From Ciona intestinalis (lineage: Eukaryota > Chordata > Ascidiacea > Phlebobranchia > Cionidae): 64,000 bases of DNA. The notes beneath the pieces were generated by a model. It was not told the DNA's origin and ran no database searches. It saw nothing but the letters and a program-made list of their open reading frames with translations. A program made the position numbers and the translations under genes. How positions within the stretch are numbered: the first letter of the stretch is position 1; every line of letters begins with the position of its first letter. The stretch covers positions 1 to 64,000 of the forward strand of contig NW_004190444.2 of the NCBI RefSeq assembly GCF_000224145.3, read 5' to 3'. Of this stretch, positions 11,001 through 21,941 are shown piece after piece.

Positions 11001-13594
11001 TATGAAGTTGAGTTAGCGTATCAACATGATTGTCATACACACACATATCAATACATAGATGAGATATTTGTGGTAATGTTGGAAGGTGAACCATTTCAAC
11101 ATCCTGTATATTGATAACTTTATTGAGGTAACAAACATTTAATACAAAGGTTATTGTGTATATGAATAAATAATGAAGAACTTTATTAACAAAAATTTTA
11201 TTCTTATCTCTTTGAACACAGTAACTTAGATCAGATTTATTAAAACAAAGAAAAGAAAGGAATTCATCCCAAAACGACAAAAACATACTACGGGTAAAAA
11301 GCATGGGGAAAAGTTCAGGGAAGCATGCAAATAAAAGTTATGGAAAATACATAAACTGTTACAAGGAATATTACAGATACAAATTCAACAATAATCTACA
11401 TACTATAGAAATCATATATTGAACATAGAAACATCATACCTCACAAGGTATTGGAGATATATTGGTTGGAGGGGAAGTCCCATCCCATACCTTTAGAATC
11501 GTAAGTGAATCTTTGATGCAAGCCATGCCTACGACCTGGGGGTGGGGGGTTAAAGGTGTTGTTTTTTAGAAATGTGCTAAAGTTGTGAAAAAGTTTGACT
11601 TTTTTGAACGACTTGAATAGTAAGTTATAAACCGAATAGTTACTTCGGTTTTGCTAAAGTTGTAATAGACTTTTAATGTAAAACTTGGTTAAATGTTAAT
11701 TGTACTTCCTAAAAACAGAAGTGATATTCCAATTAGAAATATAATGAACCCAATGCAATATATAAAACCTAAAAGACACTACAAAAAGATTAAATAATAT
11801 ATACAAAAATCTTCCAAATTTTTTCGAGTGAATTTTAAGGCTCAAAAAGTGGAAGCTTATAAAAATCTTTAAACAACATCAAGTAGTTTAAATACCTGAC
11901 ACTTGATGTTAAAGTAGACGTTCATCTTGATATCTGTGATTTGAATAGTTGGAGATACTGAGATGTCTTTACTTGGCCCAACCTTGGATTTAAAAATCCA
12001 TTTCCGAAGTTCACGAACTCTTTCTTTGTCACTTTCATGGATCGTGCAGTTTTCCGAAATGGATTTTCCGTTGTTTACATCTTCCTGGGGTAAAAGATGG
12101 GGGTTAAGTCACAAAAGCCAGGGTTATTATTACTAACAAGTGTTTGGTGGTGACTTAAGGAAATCACACAGTTTTTATAACAATAGACCTCATAATATTC
12201 AATGCGTTTATAGCCTTAATATGTACAGTAGGTTGGGGTAAGATGGTTTATATTTTCATTCTAAGACTTAATATGCCTTAACATGTAAGACATTTAAAGA
12301 AATATAAAACCGTATTCTCACAAAAAGAGCATTGGTACAAACTCGAACAGAAAAATGGGAATATTATGTGCTAGGTCCTCTTACTCCACAGTACTATAAT
12401 AGATATACAGCTTACATTAAACACATAAAAAATAGAAGATACAACTTACATTGTGAGGCCACATAACAAACGACCAACCCTTAGTACTTAGGAAAGTTAG
12501 ATCACCCAAGTATGTTGAAGGTTTGAGACGATGGAGTCGTATTATGTCCCATTGATCCACCTGTCAGAACATATGGTTATTTGTAAGGGGAATATTGTAT
12601 AATGGAATATAGGGCGCCAAACCTGGGGTAAAGGTGTTAATTTCTACCTTAGTTAGATTTGTAACCTATGTTTGATAGAAATAACTATAGCTAGGCGCCA
12701 AACCTGTGGTGGTAGGGATGACAGCCAACCCTGACATTTTCATTTCTACATTAATCAGTAAAAACCAACACAGTAAAGACTGTATCAAAGAAATAGAAGG
12801 TAAACAGAAAAAAGTGGTAAGCACTTCATTTACCATTAAATAAATTAATTTGGTATTAGAACCTAAACATGCGCTTACAAGCTATCGTTGCCCTGCCTAT
12901 TTGAAAGCTATATACAAATAAAAGGTATATTTGTTAATATAAACACAATTACCTCGGGTAGCGAATGTGCCAGCGGAGCAAACAAGGAAACTTTGATTCC
13001 CTCCCCATTTGAATAACTTTCATCAATTATCCGCAATATGCAGAAATAATCTGCATTATGATGTCACAATCATAATATGTGCGATTATACCAATGTATAC
13101 AGTAGTTTTACATGTTAAACAAAATATATTTACAGTAAATAAAGTTTCTGTATTTTTTAAATTACTAAACATAACATGCAAATAAGTTACTTGACTATCA
13201 ATGTCAATACAGTAGTTTCACTGGGGTCCCTTTAATTAGTGCATATCCGCAATGTCCACAATATTCACTACATAGTGATTAGTGATTATATTGTGGACAT
13301 AGTAGACATGCACTAATTAAAGGGACCGGTTTTACTGAACATTTAAAACTATTTTACGGCACAAACATACATTTACAAATTCTGTCACCACAAAAAAAAG
13401 TAATTCGCATAATTGGCGTCACATGAATACATCATTTACTTAATAAACTTAAATATACCTTTTCCCCTGGATTTTCTTACAGGAAAACAATCCGAAATCA
13501 CCCCGTAGACATTACACTGGTTATAGCTTTGGTAATTCTCGTGAACCTCTTTCAAGGAGTGGTATGTGTACTCCGGTGTACGGGCACTCGCCAT
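5008..13594 (-). CDS. POT1: Protection of telomeres protein 1 (POT1), 15 exons, 1023 aa
   Basis: Shelterin subunit that binds single-stranded telomeric DNA and TPP1. Phase-consistent exons: 13594-13459, 13050-12953, 12560-12450, 12084-11896, 11535-11440, 11103-10992, 10483-10348, 10061-9878, 9461-8438, 8175-8010, 7825-7664, 7334-7214, 6811-6678, 6378-6198, 5229-5008. OB1 (residues about 25-150) has NVYGVISDCFP and DIIRLHRLK. OB2 (about 160-292) has LTILKVWDGT, CVYDNHVDTLTQL and HIELYLHGGVVHNRGI, all close to human POT1. The C-terminal part has YFRVRCKVKKI, a CHLC pair (about 740) matching the first zinc Cys pair, VFHIDITMVDETDT, and the ending ITPEQFVQND to YEIVNTRLR. Human POT1 is 634 aa. 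The excess is a roughly 400-residue Ser/Lys/Gln-rich linker, mainly exon 9. The 6678/6378 junction is the least certain. Confidence 0.93.
5403..5655. mobile_element. TIR/MITE-like element, TGGGGTAAGATGGGA ends
   Basis: It opens with TGGGGTAAGATGGGATACC, repeated three times at the left end, and closes with the inverted GTCCCATCTTACCCCAAC. The body contains AACAATTAACAACACG and TATTCTTTGTTTACTGCC, which recur in the copies at 46578-46775 and 48125-48312. There is no coding capacity, so it is a non-autonomous DNA-transposon-like repeat. It sits in POT1 intron 14. No clear target duplication was seen. Confidence 0.6.
10648..10947 (+). repeat. Three tandem copies of the SINE 3-prime module
   Basis: About 98 bp is repeated three times. 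Each unit runs from AGTTACATACGTGGTAACTT through CACGAGGTGTATGAAACAGA and ACACCCGTGTTATAACGAC to GCCATGCGAGGATAAATAAG. This is the non-tRNA half of the composite SINE seen whole at 55084-55398. It lies in POT1 intron 6, just upstream (in gene order) of exon 7. Confidence 0.8.
13225..13327. repeat. Foldback hairpin in POT1 intron 1
   Basis: Two arms of about 41 nt, starting GGTCCCTTTAATTAGTGCAT and ending ATGCACTAATTAAAGGGACC, are inverted copies with a handful of mismatches and a loop of roughly 20 nt. It could be a short foldback transposon or a miRNA-like hairpin. Confidence 0.7.
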
Positions 13595-14680
13595 GCCAGT
13601 TAATTAGGTTAATTAATCATTAAATAATTGGAAATTAACGTTTTAAACTCCGGAAATTCTGTTAAAAATCCAAAACAAGAAATTACGCGGGAAGCATAAA
13701 AACTGTTCATGCAGAACGAAAGATGCGAACATAAACATCTGAATTTTTTATAAATGTAAGAATTTGGATTTTATTTGGTAAAAAATGAACTAAAATGGGT
13801 AACAACGTTATGCCAATTTTTATATTCTATAGATTTAGCTACTTACTTTGTATTAAATGAGATTTGTAACAAATAATAAATCTGTAGTATTTTTTGTATT
13901 TTTTGGAACGTAAGCCTATAAAACTACTATACAGATAAAGTAATCGTAAAAAATAACCAGTATTTGGTTTAGAAATTGGAATAGTTCAAATCTGAGTTTA
14001 TGAATAATGACGTAGGTAGATGTTTTTTATGGCCAATTCATAAATATGTTATAAACAATTACAAGGTTTCTATGACTTCAAGTTGCCTAGCAACATTTGT
14101 AAAGAAAGTTTAAAATTTTGATTTTCCCCAAACAAAGTTGTGTTTAGATCGTGTAAAATTGGGTAACGGCCGCATAGATATGTTGTACGCTTATTTATGT
14201 CAATTACATTATCGTTCCGTTTTGTAAAGGAAAAATGTGTTAGAGTTAGTTTAACAATAATTTTTAAGTTTGCAGAAGACTTTAGCATTAACGTTACTAT
14301 AGTTTACCAGTAATAGAGCTATATTATACATTGAATTGTCTTAAAATAACAAACAATTCTGGTGTAACTGTTTACACCAACACTGTTTGTCAACTTAAGT
14401 TTTAAAACGTTAGAAATGGACAAGACTATGGTCGATGGTCCTACATATATACATAATTAAAGTGTATACACAACATATATAAACTACCCAAAACATCGTC
14501 CCATATTCATTAATTCCACTTACCCACCTTAAAACTGTGCAGTTTCTTTTGTAGATGATACAGTCTCATTTAACATAACTTTCACTTCTTTTCGTTTCTT
14601 TTTAGAATATGCATTTAATGATGCAGTCGCTTCACATTTAACAAAACTTTCACTTCAGATCTGTTAGAATCTTAACAAAC
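13595..14680. promoter_or_regulatory. Intergenic region between divergent POT1 and DNAJB13 starts
   Basis: About 1.1 kb separates the POT1 start codon (minus) from the DNAJB13 start codon (plus). It is AT-rich and has no recognised exon or repeat. Both promoters presumably lie here. No specific element can be assigned by eye. Confidence 0.4.
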
Positions 14681-15622
14681 ATGGGAATTGATTATTACGC
14701 AATACTTGGGCTGACGAGGAATGCCACAGACGCTGATATAAAGAAAGCTTTCCGGAAACTAGCGCTGAAATATCATCCCGACAAAAATAAGGAGCCTGGG
14801 GCTTCGGAAAAGTTCAAGCAAATCGCTGAAGCGTATGATGTGCTCAGTGAACCACAGAAACGAGCGACATATGACCAGTTTGGGGAGGAAGGGTTGAAAG
14901 GGGGAATTCCCTCGCCGGATGGGGGTGGGTTCACATCGGGTTACACCTTTCATGGCGACCCCGAAAAAGTTTTTCGAGATTTTTTCGGTGGCTCAAACCC
15001 ATTTGCGGATTTTTTTGACACGAACGGGGATTTTATGACGGGGTTTGGAGGGATCAGGGGAAGAGGAAGAAAGAAGCAAGATCCCCCAATCGAGAGAGAT
15101 CTCTTCCTCTCTTTGGAGGAGCTGTTCCATGGATGCACCAAGAAGATGAAAATCTCACGGAGAGTGATGAACGAAGATGGACACACTTCTAGTATTCGTG
15201 ATAAAATCCTCACCATCCATGTGAAACCAGGTTGGAAAGCGGGGACGAAGGTTACATTCCCACAAGAGGGAGACCAAGGGCCCAACAACGTCCCGGCAGA
15301 TATTGTGTTCGTTGTCCGCGACAAACAACATCCGTTGTTCTCCAGGAGCGGGAATAATCTTGTCTTCGTTGCGAAAATCCCGCTCGGAAAAGCTCTCATT
15401 GGATGCAGCATTGAGGTCCCAACACTGGATGGGAGGTTACTAAACATCCCTATTAATGACATCGTACACCCAAAGTACACAAAGAAGATACCAGCAGAAG
15501 GAATGCCACTATCTAAGGACCCAAATATCAGAGGAGACCTCTCTATAGAGTTTGACATCCAGTTCCCTGAGCAACTTACACCTGAAAAGAAACAATTGAT
15601 CCGACAAGCTCTGCTTATCTGA
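14681..15622 (+). CDS. DNAJB13: DNAJB13, axonemal type II J-domain co-chaperone, intronless
   Basis: 313 aa against 316 in human. The N-terminal J-domain (residues 1-70) begins [20 protein letters not shown] and keeps an intact HPD (YHPDKNKE). [17 protein letters not shown] follows, then a short Gly-rich hinge with [13 protein letters not shown]. The C-terminal substrate-binding region has [44 protein letters not shown] and the ending [12 protein letters not shown]. These match DNAJB13 far better than DNAJB1/4/5. In vertebrates it is a radial-spoke protein of motile cilia and sperm flagella, and human DNAJB13 has lost the HPD Asp. The gene is a single open exon, with neither a frame break nor a visible splice need. 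Confidence 0.93.
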   Translation: MGIDYYAILGLTRNATDADIKKAFRKLALKYHPDKNKEPGASEKFKQIAEAYDVLSEPQKRATYDQFGEEGLKGGIPSPDGGGFTSGYTFHGDPEKVFRDFFGGSNPFADFFDTNGDFMTGFGGIRGRGRKKQDPPIERDLFLSLEELFHGCTKKMKISRRVMNEDGHTSSIRDKILTIHVKPGWKAGTKVTFPQEGDQGPNNVPADIVFVVRDKQHPLFSRSGNNLVFVAKIPLGKALIGCSIEVPTLDGRLLNIPINDIVHPKYTKKIPAEGMPLSKDPNIRGDLSIEFDIQFPEQLTPEKKQLIRQALLI

Positions 15623-17712
15623 GATTTATATTTGGTGTAAATTTAACACAAGTTGTTGTTTCGGAAACTGTGGTTTTCGATATTGTACAGATTATTGATA
15701 TCTTTATTTATGTGTAAAGGTTATTTTGCTACTAAAGTTATTACAAGAGCATTCAATATAATCCATATTTTGTTTTGTAAGAAATAAGGTATATAAGAAT
15801 ATGCTAGTGCCAAGACACAGTAGGTCACTACAGTAGATAATACCAGGTTCAAAGCCTAACGCTGCTACCATTGTTGTCATTTGTGTCTTTTACCGGCAAT
15901 TGGTTCAACCCAGTGGTCGCTAATGCGTTGTAGCAATTACAGTTCTGTTCGGTGTAACAAGAACAAACAAAAAAATATCTACAAAAAAATATTTGTTTCG
16001 CACAAAGAAAAAAACACAATTAAACAAACATAATCGAATATAAAACAATATTTCGACCTCGACGCGATTTACGTCACAATAAGGTGACGTCATACAAAAA
16101 TGCAATCTTGCAAGCATTGTTACAAAACAATGGAGGTATACTTTCTATGACGTATGAATAGGTGTTATGAGTCATATAGAGACGAGCAGAAATAGCGCGA
16201 GTCGCCAAAATGGAACGCGGAAGATGGGACAACGCTTTGGTATTGTGACGTAATATGACATTCGACAATTTAAAATTCTAGAATTCAACGATCACGTAAC
16301 AAGTAGGTTTGATAACTTCCGAAAAGTCGATGTTTTATGTGACGTCACAATGCATGCGTTTGTTTAATCATTAACATGTGATTGTTATGCAGCATGTGAC
16401 GAAACAATGCATATCTGCAACGTCACATATATGCATTGTTATATTGTTCTTCAGGTTTCAGAATAAACACCATAGTGATGTCATAGGAGCTGTTAGGTTT
16501 AGTTAAGTGACGTATTACATACTTGAGACGTAGGAAATTCGAGTTTTAGAAAGTTTGGGTGATTGACATATTATGACGTCATAGTTACCATTATTTATGG
16601 CGTCAATCGACTCGTCGAAACAAACGGTGTTTTTATCTCGATTGCAACGAAACAATAGAAGACAAACACGTCATAATGCAACGATTATTTAACAAGGATA
16701 CTAGAACAGTGTATTTGGGTGTATGATGTAAAATAACAAACGTAAATAAGTTAAAATAAATGTAGGTTATTTTATTGATGGAGAGGGGCCATGGGTGTTG
16801 AGTGTATCTGAAAGCCACGAACCATGAAAGGATAAGAAACGTTATGTTAGGTGGGGTGTTTAAACTTTGTATGCGGTTCATGTATAAGTTTGGCAACCCC
16901 TGTCATAAAGGTGGTTAGGTGTATTAGGTTTATGTTGTGTGTTTACTGCGTAATGTCTGCAAGCCATGTACAAATAAAATGCAGGATAATATTTGTTTCC
17001 AAGCATTTAAACGTTAATCATTGTTTAAAAGCGATTGTATATAATATTTGTCAGAAAAGTTGAGACCTCATGCTCACTGTCGAGTTATAACATGGGTATC
17101 TTCTTATACACCAGACACACATGGTGTATTCATACACCTCATGCTCACTGTCGAGCATATTTACGCCATCCACCCTAAACAGAAGTTTTAAATCTCGATA
17201 GTAATTCGTACACAAAAGAATTTGCCGCGTGACAATAGTGACGTCACAATGAAATATTGTTTATTGCATCGGTGGCCGCGTTACATCGAAAATAACATCA
17301 CGATATTATTCGAGGCATGATAGAGAATGACCGGGGGGCACAGGCCAAGCTGCGTGTGTTTATTAAGACCATGAGAGTCAAAATATATTAAAATTTAGCC
17401 TGGAAGCAAAAGCAGCAGAATGTTATAATAGATACCAAAACATATTTTTTATTTATCGTACGGCAGATAAACCGTTGGAAAATATGTTTTTATATCAGAT
17501 GCTCCAAAAAAGACCGTTTATATTATTCATGTAGCAGAAAAAGATAACTTCGCGTTTGAATAAGAATGCTTAATGCATTTGCTGTAAAGCCTCTAGATAT
17601 TAGCTGGTCGACGCTAGGTTGTCGCCGATTTAGTATTTGATAAATCATGAATACAATACGTCACTTTTGTTACGTCACAGGCGTAGGTGTATGGTATATA
17701 CGCTTAACATAA
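15623..17712. other. Intergenic DNA with TGACGTCA cluster and a 188-bp element
   Basis: No coding exon recognised. The part from about 16080 to 17240 carries four exact TGACGTCA octamers and many TGACGT half sites. SINE-like fragments occur near 15850 and a minisatellite-like unit near 17060-17160. The right end (17413-17600) is copy 1 of the 188-bp element, about 110 bp before the transporter start codon. Confidence 0.5.
17413..17600 (+). mobile_element. 188-bp structured element, copy 1
   Basis: It runs from CAGCAGAATGTTATAATAG to AAAGCCTCTAGATAT and matches 19883-20070 over its full length with roughly six differences. The first third can fold: GATACCAAAACATATTTT pairs with AAAATATGTTTTTATATC around an inner TTTATC/GATAAA stem. 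There is no coding frame and no poly(A) tail. No target duplication is evident for this copy. Confidence 0.65.
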
Positions 17713-20700
17713 ATGAACCAACAAACAGAAATGTCGGGACCAGTAGCTAACAACAACGACGATGAAGCTTTGATTGATATACCAACGGTAAGTTAGATTG
17801 ATTTGGTTTTGAACCCAGGATCCCTGGTTCTACAACCCTGGCTTGGATTCGAACCTAGGATCCCTGGTTCCCCAATCCTGGCCTAGAATTTAAACTCTGG
17901 TTCACCCACCCTGGCCTGAATCCGAACCCAGGATCCTTGGTTCTCCAACCTGGATTCGAACTCAGCACCCCGTACACATATAACCCAATATATCCCAACA
18001 GCCACAAAGGAAAGGCTTGGGAGTATTCGTAGCATCCGTGTTCATAGTAGGGACCATGTGTGGAAGTGGAATACTTGCGTTGCCTAAAGCTATGGTGGAC
18101 GCTGGGTGGGCAGGTAAGGTGGGCTAACATGTGTATAGCTGATATGCTAGGAGCTGAGGTGCCTTTGAAACCAAAGGAGACAGGGTTCAAAGCTTGATGC
18201 TGCTACATTGTCCAGCGCTGGCACAGTGGTAAACGCACCTGTCTCTAAGTTTATATGTGACTTCGGACAAGACAGTTAACGTTCATAGATGTGTTGTGAG
18301 TTTAGTTTAAGTTCTTGTTTTAAAACCAAAGGAGAAGAGGTTCAGACCTCGGAGCTGCTGCTGTACGACACCATGATACAGTGGCTTGCACTCAACTCTA
18401 GCCCAGAGTATGTGTTAGGCTAAGGTGTATGAAACAGAACACCCGTGTTATAACGACGACTGTGCTTACCACGCCATGTAAGAATAAATAGGCTACATAG
18501 GGAGGTGTATTAAACATATACATAGTAACTCGTAAGCCAGCACGAGGTGTATGAAACAGAAGCCCATGTTATAACGACTGTCGTTGTCCCACCATGCGAG
18601 GATTAATACACCTTATGCTCACTGTCAATCTATAAAAAAGTTTGTATCTTTCCAGGTATTGGCCTACTTATAATATGTGGGTTGATATCTGCCTTCACTG
18701 GCAGCATACTTGGTAAGTGTTGGACGATCCTACGTATGAGATATCCTGAATATGAGGATCAATATATACCAGACCCATACCCTACCATTGGTTTCCGTGC
18801 AGCTGGTAGGGTGGGCAGGTTCGCAACAAGGTTTTGCATCATCGCAACTTTGTATGGAGGAGGTAGGTAATTGTAACAAAAAAACCAAGATCCTTGGTTC
18901 TGTTACCCTGGCCGGGATTCGAACCCAGGATCCCTGGTTTGTTTGAGGGAGATAGAGGGGGTTGGTTGTTTTGCTTTGTAGTTTATTATGATTAAATAAA
19001 TAAGGGTGTTAAACAAGGTGTTGACAAAGGTTCTAGGGATAATAAACCTTGTTCGCAACTAGCGTGCCTTGCTGCCTGCCCAGCAGTTACAAGTTCAAGG
19101 CCTGTCGTTGCTACCATTGTGAGCTTATATGTTCTGGGCAACACACTTCAAAATATTGCTCCAACCCAGTGGTCACTAATGGGTTGTAGCACCCTGGATG
19201 TCAGGGTAATGAGCCAACTTCCACTTAAATCTCAGGTCTCATAGTGTAACTCGCTGCGGGACCTCACCCATATAGAATATAACTGTTATACTAACTTGTA
19301 CGATACACTTAGCATCATGTGTTAAATGGTCTATTTTTAACATCAGTAATATTTCATTCCAGCCACTGTTTACCTTCTATTGATCGCCGGCAACATCTCC
19401 AACTTGATCGAAAGTCTCGGTCATGTAGAAATACATGCTTGTTATTGGATTCTCATAATCACCGCTGTCCTTATTCCTTTTACTTGGCTGGGAACTCCCA
19501 AGGACTTCTGGCAAGCTGCGATAATGGCTGCTGTTACAACGGGGATTGGCGGATTGCTTGCTACTATAGCACTTATTGTGGTAAGTGTGTTAACATTTAT
19601 ATAAGTGTGCCAACAAGTATAAGGCGCCATAATGGTTAGCATGCCTGTCATGAGGTTACAGGTTCAAGGCTCGACGCTGCTACCATTGTGGGCGTAATAA
19701 TATAATGATACTTATTGTTCTATATGTCCGCCTTTTACCCAAGAAGATAATGAAGTTACAGGTTCATCTCTGCCACTATTGTGGACATAGGTGTCCTTGG
19801 GCAATCACCCAACTGCTAAAGCTAGCATGAGGTGTACGAAACAGAACACCAGGGTTATAACGAATGTCTTGCCCGGCCATGCCAGCAGAATGTTATAATA
19901 GATACCAAAACATATTTTTTATTTATCGTACGGCAGATAAACCGTTGGAAAATATGTTTTTATATCAGATGCTCCAAAAAATACAGTTTATATTATTCCT
20001 GTAGCAGAAAAAGACAACTTCGCGTTTGAATAAGAGTGCTTAATGCATTTGCTGTAAAGCCTCTAGATATGAATGTCTTGCCCGGCCATGCGAGGATAAA
20101 ATTAAATTTATTCATTCCTTTGATTACTTCAATCTTTGCACATCTTCTATATTTGAACATTACAACAAAACATAATGCTTACCCATCTTCTACATGCAGA
20201 TGATACCAACCACCCCACCAGCCACACACTCCAACCCAACATTCAACAGTTTCTTTAACGCTTTTGGAACGATTCTCTTTGCTTTTGGTGGAGCCAGTGT
20301 ATTTCCCACCATACAAGTTGATATGAAACAACCGGACATGTTTCCTAAGTCTGTTGTTATAGGAATTATATGTAAGTGCTGGAGTAACACTTGGGACCTG
20401 GGATGTAGGTTTATTACCCCAACACCCAGGGTGCTACCATCTAGACCCCACTGAGGCAGTTTATAGACACTTAATAATAGAGATTCTATTCTATAAGGGT
20501 GAGGTCTTCAGTGAGGCACACCTGACACCTGGGATGTAGGTCTATTACCCCAACACCCAGGGTACTACCATCTAGACCCCACTGAGCCTAACAACTTAGT
20601 CACAACACTAGACAAAACATTAAGACTGTATGTGGGTCACCAGATATTAATAGTTTAAGTTAAAGATTTCTTAAAAGGTTACATTTATAGATATTAACAT

Positions 20701-21941
20701 GCAGTCCAAGATATAACACTAACCCACCACCCACTCAACCATTGTTACAATGTAAGTGCCACTACTGAGTCAAAGTGCCAGATATTATCAGGATAAATTA
20801 AAACATATTAACATACAAACTAAAATATTAGCCTTTATAGATATTAACATGAAAACTTACCCACCACACCACACAGCTGTACTGGCCACCTACCTTCCAA
20901 TATGTGTTGCTGGGTTGGTTGTCCTTGGTGACAACATGACACACGATAATATACTCGATGAACTTGCAAAGACTTGGCTTCTATACTCCGTTATTATACT
21001 AATCACGTCCCATCTTCTCATGGCTTTCCTCATAGTTGTGAACCCAATCAACCAGGACTTAGAAGGTTTCTTCAATATAGCAGACAGTAAGTATTTGGGT
21101 TGTGCAGTTTTGTTATTGAGCGCGTTGGACCTGGAATATAAGGATTTTGTTACTTTGTTTGTTTTAAAAGTGTTGAGTGACTTCCGGCTAAATCTTAGGT
21201 CCCATGGCGTGTCGCACTATAGGACCTCACCCACATTAGAATGTGCATATACAGTATTAGGGGCTTTACCCTTATAAAATGTAAGCTATTGTAGTGTGTG
21301 GATAAGCACTTATCCATAGTATCCACAAATCAATGCCACTTCAATGCTGACAATCAGGTTTAAAAAATAGTCATTTGTCTATTTTAGATAAATTTACAAC
21401 GCTTTTTGTATTTTTTATAGAATTCTCAATCAAGCGTTGTATTGTCCGAACGAGCGTGATGCTATCCATGCTCTTTGTCGCCCTCAGTGTCCCGCATTTT
21501 GGGGTGATCCTATCTCTAGTTGGGGGAACCACCGTTACTGCTACCAACTTTATTTTCCCCCCACTTTTCTACCTTATGTTGTCACGACAACTAACAGCGA
21601 GCGACGCACCCGGGGAACTCCCTAATTTCCCCGGAAAAACTTTCTACACCGCTGTGACATCGCAAACGATGTCCCCACCTGACCCTGTGACCCCTGAGGT
21701 GTCGGAAAATGAAGAAACCCCAAAGTTCACGACCCCCCCTCACCAAGACACCCCAATACCCCAAATACCATGGGTTAATATTAACGTACCCACGTACATG
21801 AAGCTGCTGCTCATAGAAATCATACTAATAGGGTTGGTTGGGGGCGTGGCGTCAACATATTCCGTTATTACGTCACTTGTTTCCGGAACATCAGGGTTCA
21901 CAGTTCCTTGTTATGTGAATTGGGCAACTGCTGATGCGTGA
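17713..21941 (+). CDS. AAAP-family amino-acid transporter, paralogue A, 7 exons, 504 aa
   Basis: Exons 17713-17787, 18002-18113, 18656-18862, 19363-19580, 20200-20371, 20877-21086 and 21421-21941 join in frame. The start is the first ATG of a 25-codon exon. The protein is a polytopic membrane permease of the amino acid/auxin permease type (Pfam Aa_trans). TM1 has the diagnostic [20 protein letters not shown]. Further TM blocks include [49 protein letters not shown] and [20 protein letters not shown], with a final TM before [10 protein letters not shown]. The loop in exon 7 ([18 protein letters not shown]) is poorly conserved. Substrate unknown; the nearest families are SLC36/SLC38/SLC32-like. 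The 23453-26820 gene is a tandem paralogue with the same seven-exon structure and phases. Confidence 0.87.
17815..17960 (-). repeat. 40-bp B-box minisatellite, transporter A intron 1
   Basis: About four units contain GATTCGAACCTAGG/GGATCCCTGGTTC, which is the reverse complement of the GGTTCGAATCC unit. The units are diverged. Same family as 23555-23755, 24350-24755, 48705-48970 and 62638-63035. Confidence 0.8.
18170..18625 (+). repeat. SINE fragments in transporter A intron 2
   Basis: A tRNA-like GGTTCAAAGCTTGATGCTGCTAC and CAGCGCTGGCACAGTGGTAA are followed by two copies of the 3-prime module (GAGGTGTATGAAACAGAACA, TGTTATAACGAC, CCATGCGAGGAT). The order is rearranged, so several insertions are likely. 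Confidence 0.6.
19060..19275 (+). repeat. SINE fragment fused to the CCTCACCCATATAGAAT repeat
   Basis: CAAGGCCTGTCGTTGCTACC and CAACCCAGTGGTCACTAATG (SINE body) run into TCAGGTCTCATAGTGTAACT and GACCTCACCCATATAGAATA (the other interspersed family). This shows that two repeat modules are joined in one element or by nested insertion. It lies in transporter A intron 3. Confidence 0.6.
19883..20070 (+). mobile_element. 188-bp structured element, copy 2, with 21-bp target duplication
   Basis: Nearly identical to 17413-17600. It is flanked by perfect 21-bp direct repeats at 19862-19882 and 20071-20091 (GAATGTCTTGCCCGGCCATG plus C). The target is itself part of a SINE 3-prime module. The long target duplication points to a target-primed reverse-transcription type of insertion. 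It sits in intron 4 of transporter A. Confidence 0.8.
20380..20590. repeat. Two copies of the ACACCTGGGATGTAGGTCTA repeat
   Basis: Units with CCCCAACACCCAGGGTGCTA, CCATCTAGACCCCACTGAGG and TATAAGGGTGAGGTCTTCAG. The same unit forms a four-copy array at 27415-27860 and inverted copies at 25425-25590. It lies in transporter A intron 5. Confidence 0.75.

Noticed and set aside
15920-16896. Several minus-strand open frames of 60-90 codons.
   Set aside because: No shared domain, no joined splice phases, and the frames are rich in TGACGTCA-derived codons. Not supported as genes.
17413-17600. 188-bp element considered as an H/ACA snoRNA.
   Set aside because: A first hairpin is visible, but no convincing H box or terminal ACA was found at the right distance.
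20015-20035. TTTGAATAAG in the 188-bp element matches the 3-prime end of the Ciona spliced leader as I remember it.
   Set aside because: Only ten bases, in the middle of the element rather than at an end, so chance is likely. It would matter only if other copies extend the match.
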